DNA of 64,000 bases from Prolixibacter sp. NT017 (GTDB lineage Bacteria; Bacteroidota; Bacteroidia; Bacteroidales; Prolixibacteraceae), in the NCBI RefSeq assembly GCF_009617875.1, contig NZ_BLAV01000001.1:5077406-5141405 (forward strand). Reading direction: 5' to 3'. Below the pieces are notes generated by a model. That model was given only the letters and a program-made list of their open reading frames with translations. It was not told where the DNA came from and made no database searches. The first letter of the stretch is position 1, and the number at the start of each line of letters is the position of its first letter. The translations under genes and the position numbers were made by a program. Positions 45,247 to 55,110 of the stretch are shown here, one piece after another.

Positions 45247-46716
45247 ATGAAAACCAGAAAGATGAAATTATTATATATGGGGGCTGCGTTGGCAGCAGCT
45301 CTGCTGACCTTCTCGGGATGTTCGAGCAATTACCTGGACGTTCCGCCGGAGGGAAATATGACGCCAAAAGATTATTACTCTGATCATCCGACTGAAGTAG
45401 TTAACGCAGTGTATAACAAGCTACTCGATTGGAACGAAAGCTCTTTCTCGTGGCTTGGTATTTCCAGCATCACTTCCGACGATGCCGATAAAGGTAGTTC
45501 TCCGGGTGATACCGGAACCGACAAAAATCTGTTGGATAACTTCACATTTGGAGCGGATGCCTTGTCGTTTAACGATGTATGGCAGGGTAACTACGAAGGA
45601 GTTGCCCGTGCCAATCAGGCAATGAAAGTGCTGGGTGAAGTGACCATTAATGATACACTGAAGAACCGCCTGGAAGGGGAAACCCGTTTCCTCCGCGCTT
45701 ATTTCTATTGGAATCTGGTGCGTACGTTCGGCGCAGTGCCGTTGGTTGACAAAGTTCCCGACCCAACCAATCCGGCTGATGTGGCGATGGGAAATACCCG
45801 TGTAACAAAGGATTCTATTTATGCGTTTATTAAAACGGATCTGCAGTTTGCTATTAATCATCTTCCGAAGAAGAGCGAATACGCTGCAAAAGATTTAGGT
45901 CGCGCGACCAAAGGAGCTGCGCAAACCTTCCTGGCAAAGGTAAATCTGTATCAAAAGAACTGGTCGGAAGTATTGCGCCTGACCAATGAGGTGATCAATT
46001 CCAATGAATATGCACTGGTCAGTGATTACTCAACGATTTGGCGTGAAATCGGAGAGAACAATTCCGAGTCTATTTTCGAAATCCAGGGACGTGGTCAGAC
46101 ACCGAACAAAGGAGTTCAGGGATATGTCGACGTTCAGAGTGTCAGAGGCCAGTTTGGATGGGGCTTCAACGTGCCATCACAGGATTTGGCTGATACCTAC
46201 GAGCCTGGTGACCTCCGGAAAGATGCAACGATTATCTATCCGGGAGAAACCATGTGGGACGGTACGGTGATTAATTCCAACACACCGAACCCGATGTACA
46301 ACCAGAAAGCTTATCTGAGTCGTACAAAGGAAACGTATGACGGAAACTCCTGGGAATCGAGCAAGAATGTACGGATATTCCGTTACGCTGAAGTGTTGTT
46401 GATGAAAGCTGAGGCGGCTAATGAAATGGGCGACCCGGGTACAGCACTGGCGGCATTAAACCAGGTTCGCGAGCGGGCCGGCTTGCCCGATTACACCGAC
46501 ACCAATCAGGATAACCTGCGGATGAAAATCTACCACGAACGTCGTGTAGAATTGGCATTCGAAGGCGACCGTACGTTCGACCTGATTCGTCAGGGACGGG
46601 CGGCAACCGTATTGGCCAAAGAAGGATTTGTGGCTGGTAAGAACGAGTTGTTCCCCATTCCGCAACGTCAGATCGAGCTGAGTGGCGGTGCATTGACTCA
46701 AAATCCAGGATACTAA
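45247..46716 (+). CDS. susD: SusD/RagB-type surface glycan-binding lipoprotein
   Basis: A 489-residue lipoprotein: the signal peptide ends in TFSGC, so the mature protein begins at that cysteine. The N-terminal SusD region (LDVPPEGNMTPKDYYSD, WNLVRTFGAVPLV) and the C-terminal signature (RYAEVLLMKAEAANEMGDPGTAL and RRVELAFEGDRTFDLIRQG) are clear, with tetratricopeptide-like helices between. It forms the lid of the SusC barrel and binds the incoming glycan. It begins 12 bases after susC. Confidence 0.95.
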   Translation: MKTRKMKLLYMGAALAAALLTFSGCSSNYLDVPPEGNMTPKDYYSDHPTEVVNAVYNKLLDWNESSFSWLGISSITSDDADKGSSPGDTGTDKNLLDNFTFGADALSFNDVWQGNYEGVARANQAMKVLGEVTINDTLKNRLEGETRFLRAYFYWNLVRTFGAVPLVDKVPDPTNPADVAMGNTRVTKDSIYAFIKTDLQFAINHLPKKSEYAAKDLGRATKGAAQTFLAKVNLYQKNWSEVLRLTNEVINSNEYALVSDYSTIWREIGENNSESIFEIQGRGQTPNKGVQGYVDVQSVRGQFGWGFNVPSQDLADTYEPGDLRKDATIIYPGETMWDGTVINSNTPNPMYNQKAYLSRTKETYDGNSWESSKNVRIFRYAEVLLMKAEAANEMGDPGTALAALNQVRERAGLPDYTDTNQDNLRMKIYHERRVELAFEGDRTFDLIRQGRAATVLAKEGFVAGKNELFPIPQRQIELSGGALTQNPGY

Positions 46717-46739
46717 AATTATTCATAGATGTTAGGATG

Positions 46740-46778
46740 AACTTCCCGGTATGGTGTAAATTTACCTTCCGGGAAGTT
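46740..46778 (+). terminator. Strong stem-loop between susD and the first GH144 gene
   Basis: A 10-bp perfect stem (AACTTCCCGG 46740-46749, CCGGGAAGTT 46769-46778) lies in the only sizeable gap of the operon. The T run after it is weak, so it may be a partial terminator or an mRNA-stabilising hairpin that raises susCD relative to the enzymes. Confidence 0.5.
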
Positions 46779-46810
46779 TCTTCCTGTTTGCCATATTCAT
46801 GCCAATACAA

Positions 46811-48160
46811 ATGAACAAGTATCTACTTTTCATATCCTTCTGGGTAGCTTTGACTTTAGTTTCCTGTTCAAAGAAAGGCGATAATTATGTGCCGCCGAAT
46901 GGAGGAGGAACGCTGCCGAAGCCCCCACCTACTTTGACGGATGGTGAGTTGATGGATACTGTTCAGCAAGCAACTTTTCAGTATTTCTGGGATTTCGCTC
47001 ATCCGGTTTCCGGTCTTATCCGTGAACGAAGTAATGGGAACAACGATATCGTCACCATTGGTGGTTCCGGTTTTGGCGTGATGGCCATTATTGTCGGTGT
47101 GAAGCGGGGCTATATTACCCGTCAGGAAGCGGTGACACGGTTGTTAAAGATGGTCACTTTCCTGCGCGATAAAACCACACGTTATCATGGGGCCTGGTCG
47201 CACTGGCTCAACGGATCAACCGGAGAGACAATTCCGTTCTCGCAAAAGGACGATGGCGGCGACCTGGTGGAAACAGCTTATATGATTCAGGGGCTGTTGA
47301 CGGCAAGGCAGTTTTTTAATGGCTCATCTGCAGATGAAACGCAGTTGCGGGATATTATTACCGGGCTGTGGCAGGATGTTGACTGGGGATGGTATACCAA
47401 TGGGCAGAATTATCTCTACTGGCACTGGTCGCCAGACTATGGCTGGGCAATGAACATGCCCATACGCGGTTTCAACGAGACGATGATTACCTACATGCTG
47501 GCTGTTGCGTCACCCACGCATCCGATTGCTCCGTCGCTTTACGATACGGGTTGGGCCGGAAATAATTATAACGCGACACTCATCGTTGACCAATATGGAT
47601 ATTACGGCGGTCCGTTGTTTTTTACACACTATTCTTATTTGGGAATGAACCCGCACTTTTCGGATAAATACATTCGGGCATCCAGGTTCGTTTCCTATTT
47701 CGATCGGAATAAGGAACAAACGTTGCTGAACAGGAAATGGTGTATCGACCGTGCATCGGTTTATTCATACTACAACAAGAATTGCTGGGGGCTAACAGCT
47801 TCCGACGATCCGGTAAACGGTTACATGGCACACGAGCCAACCACAGCCAACGATAACGGAACGATTACTCCAACAGCCGCTATCTCGTCCATTGTTTACA
47901 CGCCTACCGAATCGTTGGCGGCCATGCATTATCTCTACGATAATTATGGTTCAAAGGGACTCTGGGGAAAGTATGGTTTTAAAGACGCCTTTAACATTCA
48001 TGAAAACTGGTACGCTCCTTCTTACCTGGCGATAGACGAGGGGCCAATTATTGCGATGATTGAAAACCATCGCAGCGGAATATTATGGGATAATTTCATG
48101 CAGGATCCGGATATTCAGACCATGTTTAGCAAGCTGGGATTTGAGAAAACAAACAATTAG
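46811..48160 (+). CDS. GH144 family endo-beta-1,2-glucanase-like lipoprotein
   Basis: A 449-residue exported protein with a lipobox (LTLVSC). The catalytic module spans about 45-449 with the glucoamylase-like (alpha/alpha)6 barrel blocks FQYFWDFAHP, VTIGGSGFGVMAIIVGV, YWHWSPDYGWAMNMPIRGFNE, GGPLFFTHYSYLGMNP and YLAIDEGPIIAMIENHRSG. This is the GH144 family, whose characterised members cut linear beta-1,2-glucan to sophoro-oligosaccharides. As a lipoprotein beside SusC/SusD it probably cuts polymer at the cell surface. The activity is inferred from family membership. Confidence 0.85.
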   Translation: MNKYLLFISFWVALTLVSCSKKGDNYVPPNGGGTLPKPPPTLTDGELMDTVQQATFQYFWDFAHPVSGLIRERSNGNNDIVTIGGSGFGVMAIIVGVKRGYITRQEAVTRLLKMVTFLRDKTTRYHGAWSHWLNGSTGETIPFSQKDDGGDLVETAYMIQGLLTARQFFNGSSADETQLRDIITGLWQDVDWGWYTNGQNYLYWHWSPDYGWAMNMPIRGFNETMITYMLAVASPTHPIAPSLYDTGWAGNNYNATLIVDQYGYYGGPLFFTHYSYLGMNPHFSDKYIRASRFVSYFDRNKEQTLLNRKWCIDRASVYSYYNKNCWGLTASDDPVNGYMAHEPTTANDNGTITPTAAISSIVYTPTESLAAMHYLYDNYGSKGLWGKYGFKDAFNIHENWYAPSYLAIDEGPIIAMIENHRSGILWDNFMQDPDIQTMFSKLGFEKTNN

Positions 48161-48179
48161 AAAAACCAACAAAAATTTT

Positions 48180-48200
48180 AGCCGGAAGCCGGCTTCTTTG
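48180..48200 (+). terminator. Weak stem-loop between the two GH144 genes
   Basis: AGCCGG-AAG-CCGGCT followed by TCTTTG; too short on Ts to be a strong terminator, more likely an attenuator or processing site. Confidence 0.35.
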
Positions 48201-48243
48201 TCATTGAAATGATCGCCTTTTGGGCAGAAAAAGTGTTCATCTA

Positions 48244-49869
48244 ATGAAAAAAATCTTCAGTATCATTATCATTCTCCTGCTGGTGAAAAGCGTTTCGGCA
48301 CAGGATCATCTCAACCAATACCTCACCAAACCTGACCATTTTACAGCTAAAGGATATGACAGCCACGTCGAGTTACGCTGGCCCGATTTGAAAAATGCTG
48401 TCTCCTACCGTTTGTATGCAGCAACCGACAGCGCTTACCAGTTGCGCACTGAAACGAAGAATAACTATTACCTCGATTTTGTAACGGATTTGGGGCGAAA
48501 CATCTCTCTAAAATATAAACTGGTTCCGGTTAGCCGGAAAGGAAAAGAACTCACTTCCGAAACGGTAGAGGCCAATGCATCGATTCATGATTTTACCGAT
48601 AAGGAGCTCATGAACATGGTGCAAAAATATACCTTCCGTTATTTCTGGAACTTTGGCCGGGCCGATTTGGGAATGGCCCGCGAACGCGATAATCATCCGG
48701 ATGGCGATATCGTTACTATCGGCGGCTCCGGGTTTGGCGTAATGGCCTTGATGGTGGGAGTGAAACACGGCTGGATTACCCGCGAACAGGCGGTCGACCG
48801 GTTGTTGAACCTCACCAAATTTCTCAAAACAACCGACCGTTTTCATGGAATGTGGGCACACTGGTACAATGCCGATACACAAAAAGCTTATCATTTTAGT
48901 AAATACGATGACGGTGGCGATATTGTCGAATCTTCCTTTATGATGGAAGGCCTGCTGGCAGCCCGTCAGTTTTTCAATCATTCGACTCCCAAAGAGAAAT
49001 TTCTGCAACAGCAAATTACCGATCTGTGGAAATCGATGGATTGGGACTTCTATACCCGTGGTCAGGATGTTCTGTACTGGCACTGGTCTCCCGATTATGG
49101 CTGGAAAATGAATCATCCCATTCATGGGTACAACGAATGTCTGATTACCTATATTCTGGCGGCTTCGTCACCCGACCATGCCATTTCTCCGGACGTTTAT
49201 CACAAAGGCTGGGCCGGGAACAACTGGGACACATTCGCCAATAATTCCACTTATTACGGCATGATGCTTCCATTGGGAAACCGCAAATGGATGGGCGGTC
49301 CGTTGTTCTTTGCTCACTATTCGTACATGGGATTGAATCCAAAAGGCTTGCGCGACCGGTATGCCAATTATTGGCAGCAAAACCGGCGGCAGACATTGAT
49401 TAATCGTGCGTACTGCATCGATAACCCATACGGATGGAAAGGCTACGGCCCTGATTTCTGGGGACTCACAGCCGGCGATAAAGTCCCGGATGGATACACG
49501 GCGCACGCTCCGGGTTTCCAACGTGATTTGGGAACAATCACACCAACGGCAGCACTGTCATCAATGCCGTACACTCCGAACGAATCGATGAAAGTATTGA
49601 AAAACCTCTACCGGAATTACGGAAAGTATCTGTTTGGCCCGTTCGGCTTCTACGATGGAATTAATCTTTCGGTTGGAAATAAGCCGGAAGACCACGTGCG
49701 CAAAACCTACCTGGCCATCGATCAGGGGCCGATTGTGGTGATGATCGAAAATTACCGTTCAGGCTTGGTCTGGAACTCATTCATGAAAAATGAAGATGTG
49801 CTGAGAGGGTTGAAACGTTTGGATTTTACCATTGATAATAAACCCATTCAAGTAAATGAAACCAAGTAA
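48244..49869 (+). CDS. Second GH144-family protein with an extra N-terminal beta domain
   Basis: A 541-residue protein with a type I signal peptide (MKKIFSIIIILLLVKSVSAQ) rather than a lipobox. Residues about 25-115 form a beta-rich, fibronectin-III-like domain (VELRWPDLKNAVSYRLYAA); the rest is a GH144 module with the same blocks as its neighbour: FRYFWNFG, VTIGGSGFGVMALMVGV, YWHWSPDYGWKMNHPIHGYNE, GGPLFFAHYSYMGLNP and YLAIDQGPIVVMIENYRSG. It is probably periplasmic, degrading fragments that SusC has brought in. Its 3' end overlaps the start of the first GH3 gene by 14 bases. Confidence 0.85.
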   Translation: MKKIFSIIIILLLVKSVSAQDHLNQYLTKPDHFTAKGYDSHVELRWPDLKNAVSYRLYAATDSAYQLRTETKNNYYLDFVTDLGRNISLKYKLVPVSRKGKELTSETVEANASIHDFTDKELMNMVQKYTFRYFWNFGRADLGMARERDNHPDGDIVTIGGSGFGVMALMVGVKHGWITREQAVDRLLNLTKFLKTTDRFHGMWAHWYNADTQKAYHFSKYDDGGDIVESSFMMEGLLAARQFFNHSTPKEKFLQQQITDLWKSMDWDFYTRGQDVLYWHWSPDYGWKMNHPIHGYNECLITYILAASSPDHAISPDVYHKGWAGNNWDTFANNSTYYGMMLPLGNRKWMGGPLFFAHYSYMGLNPKGLRDRYANYWQQNRRQTLINRAYCIDNPYGWKGYGPDFWGLTAGDKVPDGYTAHAPGFQRDLGTITPTAALSSMPYTPNESMKVLKNLYRNYGKYLFGPFGFYDGINLSVGNKPEDHVRKTYLAIDQGPIVVMIENYRSGLVWNSFMKNEDVLRGLKRLDFTIDNKPIQVNETK

Positions 49870-52140
49870 ACCGGGGAAGAGTCGAAGAATCGGAGTGCGG
49901 GCGATTGCTGCTTTAGCCGTAATCATGTTGGCGATGGTCGGTTGCCAGCCTTCCGGGAAGCAGGAGTCGAAAACGGTCCAACCGGGGCGGCGGTACTTCA
50001 CCGATCCGGTGATTGCGCACAAAGTGGATTCCATTTTGTCATTGATGACGCTGGAAGAGAAGGCTGGTCAACTCTGTATTTTGGGAGCAGATCATCCGAA
50101 CCTGAAACAGCTGGTTAAGGAAGGTAAACTGGGTGGAACTAACGGAGTTCTTCCAGGTAGAAATGTGGGCCGTTACACCCGCCAAATGCAAAAACTGGCG
50201 ATGCAGTCGCGGCTGAAGATTCCGTTGCTGTTCATGGGGGATGTCATCCACGGTTTCCAGACAGGTTTCCCGGTTCCGTTGGCGTTGGCTGCTTCGTGGG
50301 ACCCCGACTTAACCCGAAAAACCGATAGTATTTCGGCCGTTGAGGCAACGGCATCAGGTGTGAGCTGGACGTTCAACCCGATGATTGACATAGCCCGCGA
50401 TCCGCGTTGGGGCAGAATAGTAGAGGGCGCCGGCGAAGATCCGTATCTCGGTTCGCTAATGGCAGCGGCTGCTGTGAAAGGATATCAGGGCGAAAGCCTT
50501 GCATCACCTCATACCATGATGGCTACCGCGAAACATTTCGTAGGGTACGGCGCAGTGCAAGCAGGCCGTGACTACAACACGGTGAATATGTCGGAACGGG
50601 AGTTGCGTTCCGTTTACCTGCCTCCGTTCGAAGCGGCTGTTAAAGCTGGAATTGGAGCCGTAATGCCAGCCTTTGTATCATTCAACGGTGTGCCTGTAAC
50701 GGCCAACCACTTTTTGCTGCAGGATATTCTCCGCAAAGAAATAGGCTTTAATGGAATTGTGGTTTCGGATTACGATGCGGTGACAGAACTTCAGGAGCAT
50801 GGTGTAGCGGCTTCTGCGGCACAAGCCGACGAACTGGCGATGAAAGCGGGTGTCGATATGGATTTACACAGTGGTTCGTACCTCGAGAATTTACCCAAAC
50901 TCGTAAAGGAAGGTAAAATACCGGAATCGGTGTTGGACAATGCGGTGCGAAAAGTGCTGACCATGAAGTTCGAACTGGGATTGTTCGATAATCCGTTCCG
51001 CTATAGCGACTCCACATTGGTGGCCAATAATGTTCTGCCGGCAAGCCATCGCGAAGCAGCGAGGAAAGTGGCTTGCAAGACATTTGTATTGCTGAAAAAC
51101 GAAAAAAATATTTTACCGCTAAGCAAGAAACTTCAGTCTATTGCTGTGATTGGTCCCGCTGCTGATACTCAGGATAACTTATTAGGGCCGGTTCATGCAC
51201 TGGCCCGGCCGGAAGATGTGGTGACCGTGCTGCAGGGAATTAAAAAGGCCGTTTCGCCATGGACGAAAGTAATTTATGCGAAAGGAACTGATTACAATAC
51301 CAGTTCGGAAAGCGGTTTCCCGGAAGCTGTTCGGGCAGCCCAAAACGCTGATGTGGTAGTGCTGGTGCTCGGGGAAAACAACGACATGTGCGGAGAAGGC
51401 GACAGCCGTGCTTCATTGCAGTTGCCTGGTAACCAACTCGACCTGGTGAAAGCTGTTGTGAAGACCGGCAAACCAGTGGTAGCTGTTTTGGTCAATGGCA
51501 GGCCGTTGGCTGTAAACTGGCTGAATGACCATGTGCCGGGCATTCTGGAAACCTGGTTTCCGGGTACCGAAGGTGGAAATGCCATTGCGGATGTGCTGTT
51601 TGGCGATTACAATCCGTCGGGAAAATTGCCGGTCACTTTCCCGAGAAGTGTCGGACAGGTGCCCATCTTTTACAGTCATCTGAATACTGGGCGGCCGTTT
51701 AATCCGAATGATAAATACACGACCCGTTACGTGGACATGCCCAATACACCGCTTTATCCGTTTGGTTACGGATTGAGTTATACGAATTTTCTATTTCGCC
51801 GGTAAAACTGAATACACAGAATCTGAATTGGAACGATACACTGAAAGTGTCGGTTTCTGTTATCAATACCGGGGAACGCGTGGGTACGGAGCTGGTGCAG
51901 CTGTACACGCATCAGCAAGTCGCCAATGTGAGTCCTCCGGTAAAACAATTGCGGCGTTTTAAACGAGTCCGGTTAGCTCCGGGAGAGGTGAAGGAAATCA
52001 CGTTCCGGTTGACGCGAAAGGATTTGGCAATTCTGGATAAAGATATGAAGTGGAAGACCGAACCGGGTACTTTCGACGTGATGGTAGGAAGCAGTTCCGA
52101 AGTGACCAATTCGGCCGGTTTTACACTGAAAAAGCCTTGA
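49856..52140 (+). CDS. GH3 beta-glucosidase, lipoprotein, frameshifted near its 3' end
   Basis: The intact part runs from 49856 to 51805 (lipoprotein signal ending LAMVGC, GH3 N-domain, nucleophile Asp305 in VVSDYDAV, second GH3 domain with GENNDMCGEGDSRASL). At GLSYTNF the frame breaks; the missing C-terminal fibronectin-III-like domain (VSVSVINTGERVGTELVQLY to FTLKKP) is encoded in another frame to 52140. Adding one T to the four-T run at 51787-51790 joins them into a normal 761-residue enzyme reading NFSISPVKL. In this locus it should split sophorose or sophoro-oligosaccharides from beta-1,2-glucan into glucose. Confidence 0.85.
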
Positions 52141-52201
52141 TATTTCTGGTGAGAAGACAACGATGAATTATGAACCTGAAATTAGAACAATAGTGAAAAA
52201 G

Positions 52202-54471
52202 ATGACACAAAAACTGACGATGTTACTGACTGCGGGAGCGGTTTTGTTCCTGTCGTCCTGTCAGCAGCCTGTTAATAATAAGGTTGCGAAAAAAGACGAA
52301 GCATCGAAGTATTTCGACGAGCCGGTAATTACGCACAAAGTCGACTCGGTACTGTCGATGATGACGCTGGATGAGAAAATTGGGCAGCTTACGCTGTACT
52401 CCAGCGGCTGGGATAAAACCGGGCCGAGCATGAACGAGAATTACATTAATGACATAAAAGCCGGGAAATGCGGAAATATCTTCAACGCTTTTTCGCCGGA
52501 TTACAACCGGAAATTGCAGAAGATTGCGATGGAACAAACCCGGATGAAAATTCCGTTGCTGTTTGGTTACGATGTTATCCACGGACAGAAAACCATCTTC
52601 CCGATTCCGTTGGGTGAAGCGGCTTCGTGGGATTTAAAATCGATTCAGAAAACGGCATCTGCTGCTGCTGCCGAAGCTGCTGCTGCCGGTATTCAGTGGA
52701 CTTATGCCCCGATGTGTGACATTGCCCGTGACCCTCGCTGGGGCGCGTATCGGAAGGTGCTGGTGAAGATCCGTACCTCGGAAGTAAAATTGCTGCCGCG
52801 CGTGTGCATGGTTTCCAGGGAACCAATTTGGCCTCAGACACTACGGTTGTGGCCTGTGTGAAACACTTTGCTGCTTACGGTGCCCCGGAAGCCGGCCGCG
52901 ATTACAATACCGTTGATATGTCGGAACGGAAACTCCGGGATGTTTATCTGCCTCCTTATAAGGCTGCAGTTGATGCCGGTGCCGGTACAGTGATGACTTC
53001 GTTTAACGATTTGAACGGTGTTCCGGCAACGGCCAGCCATTTCCTGATGACCAATATTCTGCGCAAGGAGTGGGGCTTTAATGGCTTCGTGGTAACCGAC
53101 TACACGGCGATTAACGAGCTGGTGCCTCATGGCATTGCCAAAGATGAGAAAGATGCAGCTGCCTTGGCGATGAACGCCGGTGTAGACATGGATATGCAGG
53201 GCGGAACTTATTCTAAATACCTGAAAGAATTGCTAAAGGAAGGCCGCGTAACGCAAGAGGAAATTGATAATGCGGTACGTCGTGTGTTGCGGATTAAATT
53301 CCGCTTGGGACTGTTTGCCGATCCGTATAAATATTTCAGTAACAAGCGTGAGAAGAAGCTGACCTATTCGAAATATCATATGACACTGGCCCGCCAGATG
53401 GCCCGCGAGTCAATGGTATTGCTGAAGAATGATAAGGAAACACTTCCGTTGAAAAAAGGTCAGCGAATTGCGTTGATTGGCCCGTTGGCTAATTCGCAGC
53501 GCGACCTGCTGGGCTCGTGGCATGCAGCCGGCGACTGGAAAATCAACAAAACCGTGAAGGAAGCGATGGAAGACCAGTTTGGCAGGCAGAATATCCGGTA
53601 TGCCAAAGGATGTGACCTGCGTGGCGATAACCGTTCCGGATTTGCTTCCGCTGTGTCAGCTGCTCGTCGTTCCGATGTGGTGGTGATGGTGTTGGGCGAA
53701 TCGGCTGAATGGAGCGGTGAAGCTGCCAGTCGTGCGCACATCAATCTGCCGCATATTCAGTCCGAATTGCTGGAAGCCATCCACAAAACCGGGAAGCCGG
53801 TGGTTGTGGTACTGATGAGTGGTCGTCCGTTGGCGCTCGACAAAGAGGTGCCCATGACCGATGCGATGCTGGAAGCCTGGTTCCCCGGAACAGAAGGAGC
53901 CCCTGCTTTGGCCGATGTCCTTTCGGGAAAATACAACCCGTCGGGTAAATTGCCGATGACTTTCCCGCGGATTACCGGTCAGATTCCGATTTATTACAGC
54001 GCGAAAAATACCGGTCGTCCTTATACCAAAACCGGAAAAGAACAGAAATACCGTTCACGGTATCTGTTTACACCGAATACGCCGGAGTTTGCCTTCGGTC
54101 ATGGATTGAGTTATACGACATTCAGTTATACCGAACCGGAATTAAGTACGGCGAAACTGGCCATGGGCGACACTCTTCACGTAAGTGTGAACATTACCAA
54201 TACCGGTAAATACGACGGAACCGAAGTGGCTCAGCTGTACATCCGCGACATGGTGGGTAGTGTTACCCGTCCGGTGAAAGAACTGAAGGGTTTCCGGAGA
54301 ATATTCCTGAAAAAGGGTGAAAGCAAAACCGTCACTTTCGATTTGACCATGAACGATCTTTCTTTCTACCGCAAGGATATGACCTGGGGGGCCGAACCCG
54401 GCGACTTCAAGGTATTTGTCGGCGGCGCTTCCGACGATGTGAAAGAAGCAGCATTTACATTAGTGAAATAG
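52202..54471 (+). CDS. Second GH3 beta-glucosidase, lipoprotein, frameshifted in its N-terminal third
   Basis: The signal peptide ends LFLSSC (start chosen at 52202). The first frame breaks after IARDPRWG at about 52744 and the second frame, open to 54471, carries VHGFQG, the nucleophile Asp (about residue 300, FVVTDYTAI), the second domain with GESAEWSGEAASRA and the C-terminal fibronectin-III-like domain. One extra C at 52744 restores RVSEGAGEDP, the standard GH3 block, and gives 756 residues. It resembles the first GH3 enzyme and probably shares or complements its substrate range. A terminator ends the glycan locus. Confidence 0.85.
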
Positions 54472-54504
54472 ATTGGATTTTTTATCATAGACTACTAAAC
54501 ACTG

Positions 54505-54537
54505 AACCGGTTGGCGTAATGTCAGCCGGTTTTTTTT
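54505..54537 (+). terminator. Terminator at the end of the glycan utilization locus
   Basis: AACCGGTTGGC (54505-54515) pairs imperfectly with GTCAGCCGGTT (54521-54531), followed by a T run. Confidence 0.75.
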
Positions 54538-54540
54538 GTT

Positions 54541-54666
54541 AATGTGCATCTGGCGACTGTCAATGTGTATTTGGCGATTGTTAAAGTGCATTTGGCGACT
54601 GTCAATGTGTATTTGACGAGTGTTAATGTCAATCTGGCGACTGTCAATGTGCATCTGGCGACTTGT
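54541..54666. repeat. Tandem repeat, six units of 21 bp
   Basis: Six exact-length units (starts 54541, 54562, 54583, 54604, 54625, 54646), each built around AATGTGCATCTGGCGACTGT with a few substitutions. On the minus strand the 21-bp period encodes a seven-residue repeat (SRQMHID-like), but no gene context supports translation. The last unit runs directly into the left end of the IS element. Confidence 0.9.
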
Positions 54667-54703
54667 CTTGTCCTGAAATAGCTTGACGTAAAAAGTCAGG
54701 AAA

Positions 54704-55110
54704 ATGAAGAAAGGAAAAGAGGCCATGTTAAGCGATCACATGGAAGGATTTCAGGAAAAACCGATTAATTACAATGCTTACGAAGTTAGTTTCAGGCGCT
54801 GGTTGGTCGGCCAGATAGATGCAGAAAAGATGAGTTTTCAGCAGGCACGCGACCGGTTTGATTAGGTTCCCAGTACCGGCGCATTATCAGGAACTGGCAG
54901 GAACGTTATTCCGATGATATTCACTTATCTTTACAGGCGATGAGTGGAAAAGAAAGAACAGATGTAAAAGCGCTGGAGAAGCGTATCAAAGAGCTGGAAA
55001 AACAGCTTGAACTGGCGAAGATGAAAAATGTGGGCCTGAATACGATAATTGACATTGCTGAGCAGGACTACAAATTAGAGATTCGAAAAAAGTCTGGCCC
55101 CAAACAGTAG
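54704..55110 (+). pseudogene. IS3-family transposase orfA, one frameshift
   Basis: Begins MKKGKEAMLSDHMEG with a helix-turn-helix region (SFRRWLVGQIDAEKMSFQQARDRF). The frame breaks at about 54864; the other frame continues GSQYRRIIRNWQERYSDD into a leucine-zipper-like coiled coil (KALEKRIKELEKQLELAK) and stops at 55110. Typical OrfA layout: HTH plus coiled coil. Confidence 0.8.
55086..55092 (+). promoter_or_regulatory. A AAA AAG slippery heptamer for -1 frameshifting in the IS
   Basis: In the orfA frame the codons read cgA-AAA-AAG near the orfA end. A -1 slip leads straight into VWPQTVEVLAHMYPL, the orfB frame. This is the standard way IS3 elements make the OrfAB transposase. Confidence 0.7.

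Noticed and set aside
54460..54726. Minus-strand frame encoding a seven-residue repeat (SRQMHID-like)
   Set aside because: It crosses the GH3 terminator and the IS end, has no start context and only mirrors the 21-bp DNA repeat.
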